The notes: generated by a model not told the origin, from the letters alone. DNA of 63,239 nt from Bacillus_CJ salitolerans (GCF_042680805.1 NZ_JBHUEM010000041.1:1-63239), one strand, 5' to 3'; positions 1 through 7,358 are shown, counted from the stretch's first letter. Numbers and translations: made by a program.

Positions 1-149
1 GAAAGCATCTAAGCATGAAGCCCCCCTCAAGATGAGATTTCCCATTCTTTGAAGTAAGACCCCTGAAAGACGATCAGGTTGATAGGTCTGAGGTGGAAGC
101 GTGGTGACACGTGGAGCTGACAGATACTAATCGGTCGAGGACTTAACCG
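1..149 (+). rRNA. 23S rRNA, 3' end (partial)
   Basis: This is the last ~150 nt of a large-subunit rRNA gene whose 5' part lies outside the window. The segment GATACTAATCGGTCGAGG followed by ACTTAACC is the conserved 23S 3' terminus; the final CTTAACC normally pairs with the GGTTAAG 5' end of 23S to form helix 1. The exact mature end (about 148-149) is placed by similarity to known Bacillus rRNA and is uncertain by a few bases. Confidence 0.95.
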
Positions 150-210
150 AAATAATACTTTCATGAATACAAATCTGTTATCTAGTTTTGAAGGAACAAA
201 ACCTTCACTA

Positions 211-327
211 GTATGGTGATGATGGCGAAGAGGTCACACCCGTTTCCATTCCGAACACGGAAGTTAAGCTCTTCAGCGCCGATGGTAGTTGGGGCATTGC
301 CCCTGTGAGAGTAGGACGTCGCCATGC
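211..327 (+). rRNA. 5S rRNA
   Basis: This is a complete 5S rRNA of about 117 nt. The conserved internal stretches AAGAGGTCACACC, CCGAACACGGAAGTTAAG and GATGGTAGTTGGGG are present, and the termini (GTATGGTGAT at 211-220 and GTCGCCATGC at 318-327) pair through helix I with a few G-U wobbles. It lies about 60 nt after the 23S end, the usual 16S-23S-5S order, and is followed by an intrinsic terminator. No tRNA gene separates 23S from 5S or follows it. Confidence 0.95.
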
Positions 328-337
328 AAGAAAAGAA

Positions 338-367
338 AGAGCAGCTGATGAGGCTGCTCTTTTTTTG
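338..367 (+). terminator. Intrinsic terminator of the rRNA operon
   Basis: AGAGCAGC (338-345) pairs perfectly with GCTGCTCT (353-360) around a 7-nt loop and is followed by a run of T. It ends the upstream rRNA operon. An almost identical terminator occurs again at 639-667. Confidence 0.9.
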
Positions 368-553
368 TTTGAGGAAAGCTCGTAAGAGCTAGTAAACGGA
401 GGAATCCGCCTAAGTAAAATCGAAACTGTGAGGGCGGAAAGGAGCAAGAAGGTCGAGGAAGTGAAATGAGAGAAGACCGGAACGTACGACCGTACGTGAG
501 GATCTGAACGAATGAAACTGACGAAGAGATTCGCCGCTCATTTTTGTCCGAAC
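368..553 (+). other. Structured non-coding spacer between the two 5S copies
   Basis: No gene is visible in these 186 nt. Two small perfect hairpins stand out: ACGTAC-GACC-GTACGT at 482-497 and CGAA-GAGA-TTCG (a GNRA-type loop) at 522-533. The segment ends in TTTTTGTCCGAAC, which runs into the truncated 5S copy at a shared CCGAAC. A structured RNA next to rRNA operons (the Bacillaceae-1 motif) is known in this family, but I could not find its characteristic RUCCU loops here, so I do not assign that name. Confidence 0.45.
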
Positions 554-628
554 CCGAACACGGAAGTAAAGCTCGAGCGCCGATGGTAGTTGGGGCATTG
601 CCCCTGTGAGAGTAGGACGTCGCCATGC
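554..628 (+). pseudogene. Truncated 5S rRNA duplicate (3' two thirds)
   Basis: From CCGAACACGG onward this sequence repeats the 3' part of the 5S gene at 252-327, including GATGGTAGTTGGGG and GTAGGACGTCGCC. It differs by GTAAAG for GTTAAG and by a short deletion around 573-580 (CTCGAG in place of CTCTTCAG). The 5' third of 5S is missing, so helix I cannot form and the copy is unlikely to make functional 5S. It is followed by a copy of the same terminator, so the duplication extended past the gene. Confidence 0.85.
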
Positions 629-638
629 AAGATGAGAA

Positions 639-667
639 AGAGCAGCTGATGAGGCTGCTCTTTTTTT
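639..667 (+). terminator. Duplicated intrinsic terminator
   Basis: AGAGCAGC (639-646) and GCTGCTCT (654-661) form the same stem and loop as the terminator at 338-367, followed by a T tract. It accompanies the truncated 5S copy. Confidence 0.85.
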
Positions 668-735
668 GTTTGGACTGAATTCATAAACTAGCTGTAGCAA
701 TGATTGGGTCATTTCAAAATAATTGAATATAAGTA

Positions 736-1200
736 GAGGTAAGTAAAATCGAAAAAGAGGTAAGTAAAAAAGCAAATGAGGTAAGTATAAGACAAAACGA
801 GGAAAGTAAAGCGAGGCAGAGGTAAGTAAAATCGAAAAAGAGGTAAGTAAAAAAGCAAATGATGTAAGTAAAAGACAAAACGAGGAAAGTAAAGCGAGGC
901 AGAGGTAAGTAAAATCGAAGAAGAGGTAAGTAAAAAGGCAAACGAGGTAAGTAAAAGACAAAACAAGGAAAGTAAAGCGAGGCAGAGGTAAGTAAAATCG
1001 AAGAAGAGGTAAGTAAAAAGGTAAACGAGGTAAGTAAAAGACAAAACGAGGAAAGTAAAGCAAGCTAGAGGTAAGTAAAATCGAAGAAGAGGTAAGTAAA
1101 AAGGTAAACGAGGTAAGTAAAAGACAAAACGAGGAAAGTAAAGCGAGGCAGAGGTAAGTAAAATCGAAGAAGAAATAAGTATATGTCAAAGCGAGAAAAA
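736..1200. repeat. Nested tandem repeat: 83-bp unit made of four ~21-bp subunits
   Basis: Subunits beginning GAGGTAAGT or GAGGAAAGT start at 736, 757, 778, 799, then 819, 840, 861, 882, then 902, 923, 944, 965, then 985, 1006, 1027, 1048, then 1068, 1089, 1110, 1131, and a decaying sixth set from 1151. Spacing is 21, 21, 21, 20, so the higher-order unit is 83 bp and is present five times plus a fraction. The first ~12 bases of each subunit are nearly constant; the remaining ~9 bases are characteristic of subunit type and recur in order. Because 83 is not a multiple of three, the long minus-strand open frames here are a by-product of repetition rather than a gene. Confidence 0.95.
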
Positions 1201-1319
1201 TTACCACACGAGGCAAGATAAGATATAAGCCGATGAAACAAAGAAAATCGGAAAACAAACCCAAGAAAAAGCTAAAAGAGATAAACACACCAATTAGGCA
1301 ATGCAAAATTGTTTATAAT

Positions 1320-1452
1320 ATATGTCTATTAGCGTCAGCTAGGTATCACAACATGCTCTTACAATAACCTAATAGCATTGCCTTCGTACCTCAGTACATA
1401 AAAAGCAAAAAGGGAGTTAGACACTTATTCTAACTCCCTTTTTGCTTTTTAT
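1320..1452 (+). ncRNA. Candidate small RNA ending in a very long terminator hairpin
   Basis: A TATAAT at 1314-1319 (with only a weak -35) precedes a short segment in which CTATTAG (1326-1332) can pair with CTAATAG (1369-1375). The segment ends in a perfect long hairpin at 1398-1452. There is no coding capacity. The combination of -10 box, internal stem and terminator resembles a small RNA gene of ~125 nt, but this is inferred from sequence pattern only; the terminator might instead insulate the rRNA side from the next gene. Confidence 0.3.
1398..1452. terminator. 23-bp perfect inverted repeat, bidirectional terminator
   Basis: The arm containing GCAAAAAGGGAGTTAG (ending at 1420) pairs perfectly with CTAACTCCCTTTTTGC (starting at 1430) around a 9-nt loop. 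The outer part of the stem is A-rich on the left and T-rich on the right, so it can terminate transcription from either side. No gene ends nearby on either strand. Confidence 0.75.
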
Positions 1453-1699
1453 TTGTGTTTACGGGCACTAAATACTAATTTGGTTTTGTTTGATTTCGTA
1501 CGTGTATGCTTACTCCATCGGTGGGATTAAGTAAATTATTTCTATCTACGAACTTCTTTGATTGACTCGGGAACTCCCTTATTTATCACATTTACAAATG
1601 ATTGTGTGTCATCCTTCTAATCAAAAGTCGCCATTGTCATATTCTGTCCCACCCAACAATAAGATATAAGATACAGATTTTTCAGGGGGGACAGAAGGA
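1453..1699. other. Spacer upstream of the mgtC-like gene
   Basis: I see no gene here. The stretch is AT-rich, has no convincing riboswitch (I looked for an M-box because of the downstream magnesium-related gene) and no clear -35/-10 pair. It ends in a strong ribosome binding site, AGGGGGG, about 10 nt before the mgtC-like start. Confidence 0.5.
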
Positions 1700-2371
1700 A
1701 TGTCGGTACTAATTGATCAGGAGCTTCCAATCATTATGGGGCGGTTATTATTAGCAGTCCTGTTATCAGGGCTAATTGGAATAGAACGGGAAGTAAATCA
1801 GCACCCAGCGGGGTTTAGAACTCATCTTCTAGTAGGCGTTGGTTCCTGCTTAATGATGATTCTTTCTTTATATGGATTTGAGCCATTTATACATAATGAA
1901 AATATTCGATTTGATCCAGCTAGAATTCCCTCCTATGTGATAAGTGGCATTGGATTTTTAGGAGCAGGGACGATTCTAGTTAAGGATTCGACAGTTAGAG
2001 GATTAACAACTGCGGCATCGATTTGGGTCGTAGCCGGGTTAGGACTAATCATCGGGGCAGGACTATATTCTGTTTCTATCTTAACTACTGTCATCATTTT
2101 AATCATCCTTATCACCCTTAATAAATTCGAAAGTTTGTTCCTGAAAAAAAGGAAGAATGAAAAGTTTGAACTTGTGGTTTACGGAAAGAAATCATTAGTA
2201 GAAGTGATTCATCTAGTTAACAGGTATGAGGGAAATATCAATAGTATTGTATCGTTATCTGAGCAAAAGACAGGCATAAAGTTAATCTTTACCATGAAGT
2301 ATCGTTATCAGGCTGAAGTACTAGAGGAGTTGTTTCTAATAGAAGGGGTACAAAATTTTACGAATTCATAA
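1700..2371 (+). CDS. MgtC/SapB-family membrane protein
   Basis: This 223-residue protein belongs to the MgtC/SapB family, inner-membrane proteins linked to growth in low magnesium and to control of cation or ATP homeostasis. The family motifs GIERE (27-31), AGFRTH (37-42) and GIGFLGAGT (83-91) are present. Hydrophobic segments fall at about 10-28, 42-60, 78-96 and 104-137, followed by a soluble C-terminal domain (~140-223) like the ACT-type domain of longer family members. The start is supported by AGGGGGG just upstream. It stands alone between the rRNA flank and the ctsR operon; B. subtilis has no such gene here as far as I recall. The transported or sensed ion cannot be read from sequence. 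Confidence 0.88.
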   Translation: MSVLIDQELPIIMGRLLLAVLLSGLIGIEREVNQHPAGFRTHLLVGVGSCLMMILSLYGFEPFIHNENIRFDPARIPSYVISGIGFLGAGTILVKDSTVRGLTTAASIWVVAGLGLIIGAGLYSVSILTTVIILIILITLNKFESLFLKKRKNEKFELVVYGKKSLVEVIHLVNRYEGNINSIVSLSEQKTGIKLIFTMKYRYQAEVLEELFLIEGVQNFTNS

Positions 2372-2435
2372 TGTTTTCATCATGTTTCCTCCTAATTTTG
2401 GCTAGGATAGATGTAGGTTGAAAAGTGCTTGATAG

Positions 2436-2465
2436 TTGAAAAAAGTTTTCAGGGCATTATATAAT
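2436..2465 (+). promoter_or_regulatory. Sigma-A promoter of the ctsR operon
   Basis: TTGAAA (2436-2441) and TATAAT (2460-2465) are separated by 18 bp. The CtsR operator lies immediately downstream, where bound repressor would block initiation. Confidence 0.75.
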
Positions 2466-2474
2466 TGATTATAA

Positions 2475-2491
2475 AGTCAAATATAGTCAAA
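2475..2491 (+). promoter_or_regulatory. CtsR operator (heptad direct repeat)
   Basis: AGTCAAA (2475-2481), TAT, AGTCAAA (2485-2491) is an exact match to the CtsR box RGTCAAA-NAN-RGTCAAA. It overlaps the expected transcription start of the ctsR promoter, so the operon is almost certainly autorepressed by CtsR and derepressed on heat or protein stress. Confidence 0.93.
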
Positions 2492-2512
2492 GTCAGAAGG
2501 GTGGTAGGATGA

Positions 2513-2974
2513 GTGAGAAATATATCCGACCTAATAGAACAATACTTGAAGCAAGTATTGAATGTTAGTAATCGGGATGCTATTGAGATTAAACGTAGTG
2601 AGATAGCAGATAAATTTCAATGTGTTCCTTCTCAAATTAATTATGTTATTAATACCCGTTTTACTTTAGAAAGAGGATATATCGTAGAAAGTAAACGAGG
2701 TGGTGGAGGTTATATTCGGATTGTCAAAGTTAAATCTCATGACCGATTACATCTGATTGACCAAATACTTGCCCTGATAGACAACGAAATATCACAGTCA
2801 AATTCTGAAGATATAATTATTAGGTTAGTGGAAGAAGAGATTATTTCTAAACGAGAAGCGAAGATAATGTTAAGTGTCATGGACCGATCTGTTTTATTTA
2901 TGAGCCTTCCAGAAAGGGATGAGCTACGTTCTCGTTTATTAAAATCAATGTTAAGTACGTTAAAGTATAACTAA
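2513..2974 (+). CDS. ctsR: CtsR, repressor of class III heat-shock genes
   Basis: CtsR is a dimeric winged-helix repressor of clp and related protein-quality-control genes. The 153-residue product has the N-terminal helix-turn-helix (about 27-49) and the glycine-rich wing GGGG at 63-66 preceded by Arg62, the residue that senses heat and is targeted by the McsB arginine kinase in known homologues. A helical C-terminal domain follows. The start is GTG, preceded by a GGTGG element; a nearby ATG at 2509 is in another frame. It is the first gene of the ctsR-mcsA-mcsB-clpC operon and has its own operator just upstream. Confidence 0.95.
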   Translation: MRNISDLIEQYLKQVLNVSNRDAIEIKRSEIADKFQCVPSQINYVINTRFTLERGYIVESKRGGGGYIRIVKVKSHDRLHLIDQILALIDNEISQSNSEDIIIRLVEEEIISKREAKIMLSVMDRSVLFMSLPERDELRSRLLKSMLSTLKYN

Positions 2975-3003
2975 GTAGATTCTATTTGGGAGAGGTGATA
3001 AAA

Positions 3004-3552
3004 ATGATTTGTCAGGAATGTCAGCAAAGGCCCGCGACACTCCATTTTACAAAGATATTAAACGGAGAAAAGACAGAAATTCACATCTGTGATCATTGCG
3101 CCAAGGAGAATGGTGAATTATCAATGTTCTCAGGTGGTTCAGGATTTTCTTTTAACCACTTACTCGCAGGGCTGTTAAACATGGAACAATCCTTAAAGGA
3201 TAAAGCGCCAAGTACATTTCCGAAAAACGAAGTCATACATTGTGATAGGTGTCAATTAACATTTCAACAATTTGTGAAGTCTGGCAGATTTGGCTGCGGC
3301 AATTGCTACCGAGCATTTCAAGATCAATTAGATCCTGTTTTAAGACGCTTGCATAGTGGTAATACAACTCATGCAGGGAAAATCCCGAGACGAATCGGTG
3401 GAAGTATTCACGTTAAGCAACAAATTAAACAACTGAGAAGCGAATTAAATGAGTTGATTACTAAGGAAGAGTTTGAATCTGCTGCTCGGGTAAGGGATCA
3501 AATTAGAGAATTAGAAAATACGTTAAGTGCTAATAGAGAGGGGGAGAAATAG
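3004..3552 (+). CDS. mcsA: McsA, zinc-finger activator of McsB
   Basis: McsA is the adaptor that activates the protein arginine kinase McsB and binds metal. The 182-residue protein shows a first Cys4 site (C3, C6, C29, C32), a second CxxC pair set at about 84-110 (HCDRC and FGCGNC), and a C-terminal UVR motif that contacts ClpC or McsB. I start it at ATG 3004, giving the usual MICQECQ N terminus after a GGGAGAGGTG binding site, rather than at an in-frame upstream GTG. It lies 29 nt after ctsR and 3 nt before mcsB. Confidence 0.93.
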   Translation: MICQECQQRPATLHFTKILNGEKTEIHICDHCAKENGELSMFSGGSGFSFNHLLAGLLNMEQSLKDKAPSTFPKNEVIHCDRCQLTFQQFVKSGRFGCGNCYRAFQDQLDPVLRRLHSGNTTHAGKIPRRIGGSIHVKQQIKQLRSELNELITKEEFESAARVRDQIRELENTLSANREGEK

Positions 3553-3555
3553 CCC

Positions 3556-4650
3556 ATGTCGCTTGAGCGCTTTATTGAACAAGCTATTAGCCCTTGGATG
3601 AGTCAAGAGGGACCTGATTCAGATATAGTACTTAGTAGCAGAATCCGTCTTGCCAGAAATATTTCTGTTTATCAGTTTCCAACAGTGGCTAATAATGAAG
3701 AGTGTAAAGAAATAATCCAATTGTTTGAACACCGATTTGAAAGTCAGTCGTTTGACCCAGTTGGAAATTTTGAATTATTAAAGATGAGTGAACTTCAACC
3801 AATTGAAAAACGAGTATTGGTAGAGAAACACCTCATTAGTCCTCACTTGGCTGAAGAAGCAAACTTTGGAGCTTGTTTGTTATCAGAGAATGAGGAAGTT
3901 AGTATTATGATTAATGAAGAAGATCATATAAGAATTCAGTGTTTATATCCAGGTTTTCAGTTAAGTGAAGCTTTACACGTAGCCAATGAACTAGATGATT
4001 GGATTGAAGACTCGATTGATTATGCATTTGACGAAAAACGTGGATATTTAACGAGTTGTCCTACCAATGTAGGTACTGGTTTAAGGGCATCGGTTATGAT
4101 GCATCTTCCAGCTCTTACTTTAACTCAGCAGATGAATCGAATTATTCCTGCGATTAATCAACTGGGTTTAGTGGTTAGAGGGATTTATGGTGAGGGTAGT
4201 GAAGCACTCGGCAATATTTTTCAAATATCAAATCAGATGACGTTAGGAAAATCAGAAGACGATATTGTGGAAGATTTAAAGAGTGTTGTACACCAACTGA
4301 TTGTCCAGGAGCGAGCGGCAAGGGATACGTTACTTAAAACCTCCTCCATACAACTAGAGGATCGGGTTTACCGTTCTTTTGGAGTACTTGCTCACTCGCG
4401 GATCATTGAATCGAAAGAAGCTGCAAGATGCTTATCAGATGTCCGTTTAGGCATTGATTTAGGTTTCATAAAAAATGTTTCCCGTAATATACTGAATGAA
4501 CTAATGATTTTAACTCAGCCGGGTTTTTTACAAAAGTATGCAGGTGGAGCACTTAGACCTAATGAACGTGATGTTAGAAGAGCAACTTTAATAAGAGAGC
4601 GATTGATTTTAGAAAATAGTAACTCACCGGATGAAAAGGAGGCAAAATAA
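3556..4650 (+). CDS. mcsB: McsB, protein arginine kinase
   Basis: McsB phosphorylates arginines on damaged proteins and on CtsR, marking them for ClpC-ClpP degradation. The 364-residue product is a member of the phosphagen (guanidino) kinase fold: an N-terminal substrate region with SSRIRLARN (~27-35) and a catalytic segment CPTNVGTGLRAS around residue 167-178, then RSFGVLAHSR and a C-terminal phosphoarginine-binding region. A strong GAGGGGGAG site precedes the ATG. It is tightly packed between mcsA and clpC, which starts 1 nt after its stop codon. Confidence 0.95.
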   Translation: MSLERFIEQAISPWMSQEGPDSDIVLSSRIRLARNISVYQFPTVANNEECKEIIQLFEHRFESQSFDPVGNFELLKMSELQPIEKRVLVEKHLISPHLAEEANFGACLLSENEEVSIMINEEDHIRIQCLYPGFQLSEALHVANELDDWIEDSIDYAFDEKRGYLTSCPTNVGTGLRASVMMHLPALTLTQQMNRIIPAINQLGLVVRGIYGEGSEALGNIFQISNQMTLGKSEDDIVEDLKSVVHQLIVQERAARDTLLKTSSIQLEDRVYRSFGVLAHSRIIESKEAARCLSDVRLGIDLGFIKNVSRNILNELMILTQPGFLQKYAGGALRPNERDVRRATLIRERLILENSNSPDEKEAK

Positions 4651-4651
4651 T

Positions 4652-7096
4652 ATGATGTTTGGACGCTTTACTGAACGTGCTCAGAAGGTATTGGCCTTAG
4701 CCCAAGAGGAGGCTGTTCGATTAGGACATAATAATATAGGAACAGAGCATATATTATTAGGTTTAGTAAGAGAAGGGGAAGGTATTGCTGCGAAAGCATT
4801 ACAAGCGCTAGGTTTAAGCCCTGAAAAAATTCAACAGGAAGTAGAGACATTAATTGGTAGAGGTCAGGATGTTTCACAGACTATACACTATACACCACGA
4901 GCAAAAAAAGTGATTGAGCTATCTATGGATGAAGCTCGAAAATTAGGTCATTCGTATGTGGGAACAGAGCACATTTTGCTAGGACTCATCCGGGAAGGCG
5001 AAGGAGTTGCAGCGAGAGTTTTAAACAATTTAGGTGTCAGTTTAAATAAGGCTCGCCAGCAAGTTCTTCAACTGCTAGGGAGTAATGAAGGCTCATCAAG
5101 CTCACATCAAGGTGGAAACTCTGTAAATGCGAACACACCTACATTAGATAGTTTAGCGAGAGATTTGACATCGATTGCAAGAGAAGGTAGTTTGGACCCT
5201 GTAATTGGGAGAAGTAAAGAAATTCAACGTGTGATCGAGGTATTGAGTCGTCGAACGAAAAATAACCCAGTGCTCATTGGTGAACCGGGTGTAGGTAAAA
5301 CAGCGATTGCTGAGGGACTTGCACAGCAAATCGTGAATAATGAAGTTCCGGAAACACTAAGGGATAAGCGTGTGATGACACTAGATATGGGTACAGTTGT
5401 AGCAGGAACAAAATATCGAGGTGAATTCGAGGATCGCCTTAAGAAAGTCATGGACGAGATTCGTCAAGCTGGGAACATTATATTGTTTATCGATGAGCTC
5501 CATACTTTGATAGGGGCTGGGGGTGCAGAGGGCGCAATCGATGCATCCAACATTTTGAAGCCTTCGCTAGCACGTGGAGAATTACAATGTATTGGAGCAA
5601 CGACACTCGATGAGTATAGAAAGTACATTGAAAAGGATGCTGCCCTTGAACGTCGATTCCAACCAATTCAAGTGGATGAACCAACGGTGGGTGAGTCCAT
5701 TCAAATCTTAAAAGGGCTTAGGGACAGATATGAAGCACACCACCGGGTGTCTATTACGGATGAGGCTATTACTGAGGCGGTTAAATTATCAGATCGATAT
5801 ATTACTGATCGTTTTTTACCTGATAAGGCTATCGATTTAATCGATGAAGCAGCTTCAAAGGTTCGTTTACGTTCTTATACAGCTCCACCAAACTTAAAGG
5901 AATTGGAGCAAAAGCTAGAAGAGGTACGTAAGGAAAAGGATGCAGCCGTTCAAAGTCAGGAATTTGAAAAAGCAGCATCACTTAGAGATACTGAGCAGCG
6001 ATTACGCGAACAATTAGAAGAGACGAAAAAATCCTGGAAGGAAAAGCAAGGTCAAGAAAATACAGAAGTCACAACAGAGGATATAGCCCTTGTCGTGGCG
6101 AGCTGGACTCGAATTCCTGTTTCCAAACTTGCTGAATCCGAAACAGAAAAACTATTAAAGCTTGAAGAAATCTTGCATTCTCGCGTTATCGGTCAAGACG
6201 AAGCAGTTAAAGCTGTTTCGAAAGCAGTTCGCCGTGCAAGAGCAGGATTAAAAGATCCGAAACGACCAATAGGGTCATTTATTTTCTTAGGACCAACTGG
6301 AGTAGGTAAAACGGAATTAGCTCGTGCACTTGCTGAATCAATGTTTGGTGATGAGGATGCAATGATCCGAGTTGATATGTCGGAATATATGGAGAAGCAC
6401 TCGACTTCACGTTTAGTTGGATCACCGCCAGGATATGTTGGATATGATGAAGGAGGACAATTAACAGAGAAGGTTCGTCGTAAACCATATTCGGTTGTGT
6501 TACTAGATGAGATTGAAAAGGCACATCCGGACGTATTTAATATCCTTCTGCAGGTTTTAGAAGACGGACGATTGACAGATTCAAAGGGACGTACAGTGGA
6601 TTTCAGAAATACCATTGTGATTATGACATCAAATGTCGGAGCCGATACATTAAAACGAAACAAGTATGTCGGATTTAATGTCCAAGACGAAGGTCAAGAG
6701 TACAAGGATATGAAAGGCAAGGTTATGGATGAGCTCAAAAAGGCTTTCCGTCCAGAATTTCTTAACCGTTTAGATGAAATGATTGTTTTCCATTCATTAG
6801 AGAAAAAGCATTTAAAAGAAATCGTTACTTTAATGATTGAACAACTGACAAAGAGACTATCGGAACAACAAATTGATCTTGTTGTTACAGATGCAGCATT
6901 GGAGAAAATTGCAGAGGAAGGCTCAGATTTAGAATATGGTGCTCGTCCTTTAAGAAGATCGATTCAAAAGAATGTAGAAGACCGGTTATCTGAGGAGCTT
7001 CTAAAAGGTAACATAGAAAAAGGTCAAAGAGTAGAACTTAGTGTGGTAGATAATGAATTTTTGGTAAATTCATTAGAAAAATCAGTGTTAAAATAG
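4652..7096 (+). CDS. clpC: ClpC, AAA+ protease ATPase
   Basis: ClpC unfolds proteins and feeds them to the ClpP peptidase; with McsB and MecA-type adaptors it removes misfolded and regulatory proteins in the cytoplasm. The 814-residue protein has two N-domain repeats (each with GTEHILLGL), a first AAA+ module with Walker A GEPGVGKT (~210), a coiled UVR/middle segment (~419-454), and a second AAA+ module with Walker A GPTGVGKT (~547). The start at 4652 gives the family N terminus MMFGRFTERAQ and is preceded by AAGGAGG inside the end of mcsB. It closes the CtsR-controlled operon and is followed by a terminator. Confidence 0.97.
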   Translation: MMFGRFTERAQKVLALAQEEAVRLGHNNIGTEHILLGLVREGEGIAAKALQALGLSPEKIQQEVETLIGRGQDVSQTIHYTPRAKKVIELSMDEARKLGHSYVGTEHILLGLIREGEGVAARVLNNLGVSLNKARQQVLQLLGSNEGSSSSHQGGNSVNANTPTLDSLARDLTSIAREGSLDPVIGRSKEIQRVIEVLSRRTKNNPVLIGEPGVGKTAIAEGLAQQIVNNEVPETLRDKRVMTLDMGTVVAGTKYRGEFEDRLKKVMDEIRQAGNIILFIDELHTLIGAGGAEGAIDASNILKPSLARGELQCIGATTLDEYRKYIEKDAALERRFQPIQVDEPTVGESIQILKGLRDRYEAHHRVSITDEAITEAVKLSDRYITDRFLPDKAIDLIDEAASKVRLRSYTAPPNLKELEQKLEEVRKEKDAAVQSQEFEKAASLRDTEQRLREQLEETKKSWKEKQGQENTEVTTEDIALVVASWTRIPVSKLAESETEKLLKLEEILHSRVIGQDEAVKAVSKAVRRARAGLKDPKRPIGSFIFLGPTGVGKTELARALAESMFGDEDAMIRVDMSEYMEKHSTSRLVGSPPGYVGYDEGGQLTEKVRRKPYSVVLLDEIEKAHPDVFNILLQVLEDGRLTDSKGRTVDFRNTIVIMTSNVGADTLKRNKYVGFNVQDEGQEYKDMKGKVMDELKKAFRPEFLNRLDEMIVFHSLEKKHLKEIVTLMIEQLTKRLSEQQIDLVVTDAALEKIAEEGSDLEYGARPLRRSIQKNVEDRLSEELLKGNIEKGQRVELSVVDNEFLVNSLEKSVLK

Positions 7097-7121
7097 AGGG
7101 CTCTAGCAAGCCCTCTTTTTT
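7096..7121 (+). terminator. Intrinsic terminator after clpC
   Basis: GAGGGCT (7096-7102) pairs with AGCCCTC (7109-7115) around CTAGCA and is followed by T6. The stem begins at the last base of the clpC stop codon. It should uncouple clpC from radA, at least partly. Confidence 0.85.
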
Positions 7122-7358
7122 ATAAGCTAAGAAAGTTTCTGGTGTTTAGTTTATACAATGTTATTACTAAATCCAGCTCAAGCACCCAGCCAAGATGAAA
7201 TGGTGACGATTTTTGCCATTTCATCCTACTCGAGGGAAAAAGAAAAATCTTCCTTGGTCAAATAACCTGTCATGAATAAAAGAGAAAACCACCCTTTTTT
7301 CATGACAGAACATTTGCTCTGCCTTAGGCTAAACGGGGCGCCCTGAGCCTTTTGTTCC
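7121..7358 (+). repeat. Dispersed intergenic repeat, copy A (longest)
   Basis: This is the longest of four related copies in the window. Its head (TAAGAAAGT, then TTTCTGGTGTTTA) matches copy C at 59881. A core AAATCCAGC...CCCAGCC, a hairpin region with CTGTCATGAA and TTCATGACAG arms, then GGCTAAACGGGGCGC and the tail CCTGAGCCTTTTGTTC follow. It also carries an extra perfect 10-bp stem, GATGAAATGG (7194-7203) with CCATTTCATC (7216-7225), absent from copy C. It begins directly at the end of the clpC terminator T tract. No protein is encoded. Confidence 0.85.

Noticed and set aside
149..210. tRNA gene between 23S and 5S
   Set aside because: The ~60-nt spacer has no cloverleaf potential or TTCRA motif.
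273..626. 117-codon minus-strand open frame
   Set aside because: It covers the 5S gene and its truncated copy; the repeated peptide at both ends is simply the two 5S copies read backwards.
736..1200. CRISPR array
   Set aside because: Constant blocks of ~12 bp alternating with ~9 bp recurring sequence are too short, the variable parts repeat every 83 bp, and no cas gene is present.
410..1306. 298-codon open frame on the minus strand
   Set aside because: It spans the tandem array and the 5S remnant, has no family resemblance, and equivalent open frames exist in two other minus frames because the repeat unit lacks stops on that strand.
1453..1699. M-box magnesium riboswitch before the mgtC-like gene
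   Set aside because: I found no terminator-antiterminator pair or recognisable M-box elements in the 250 bp upstream.
6193..6663. 156-codon minus-strand open frame
   Set aside because: It lies wholly inside clpC on the opposite strand with no independent signals; a shadow of a conserved coding sequence.
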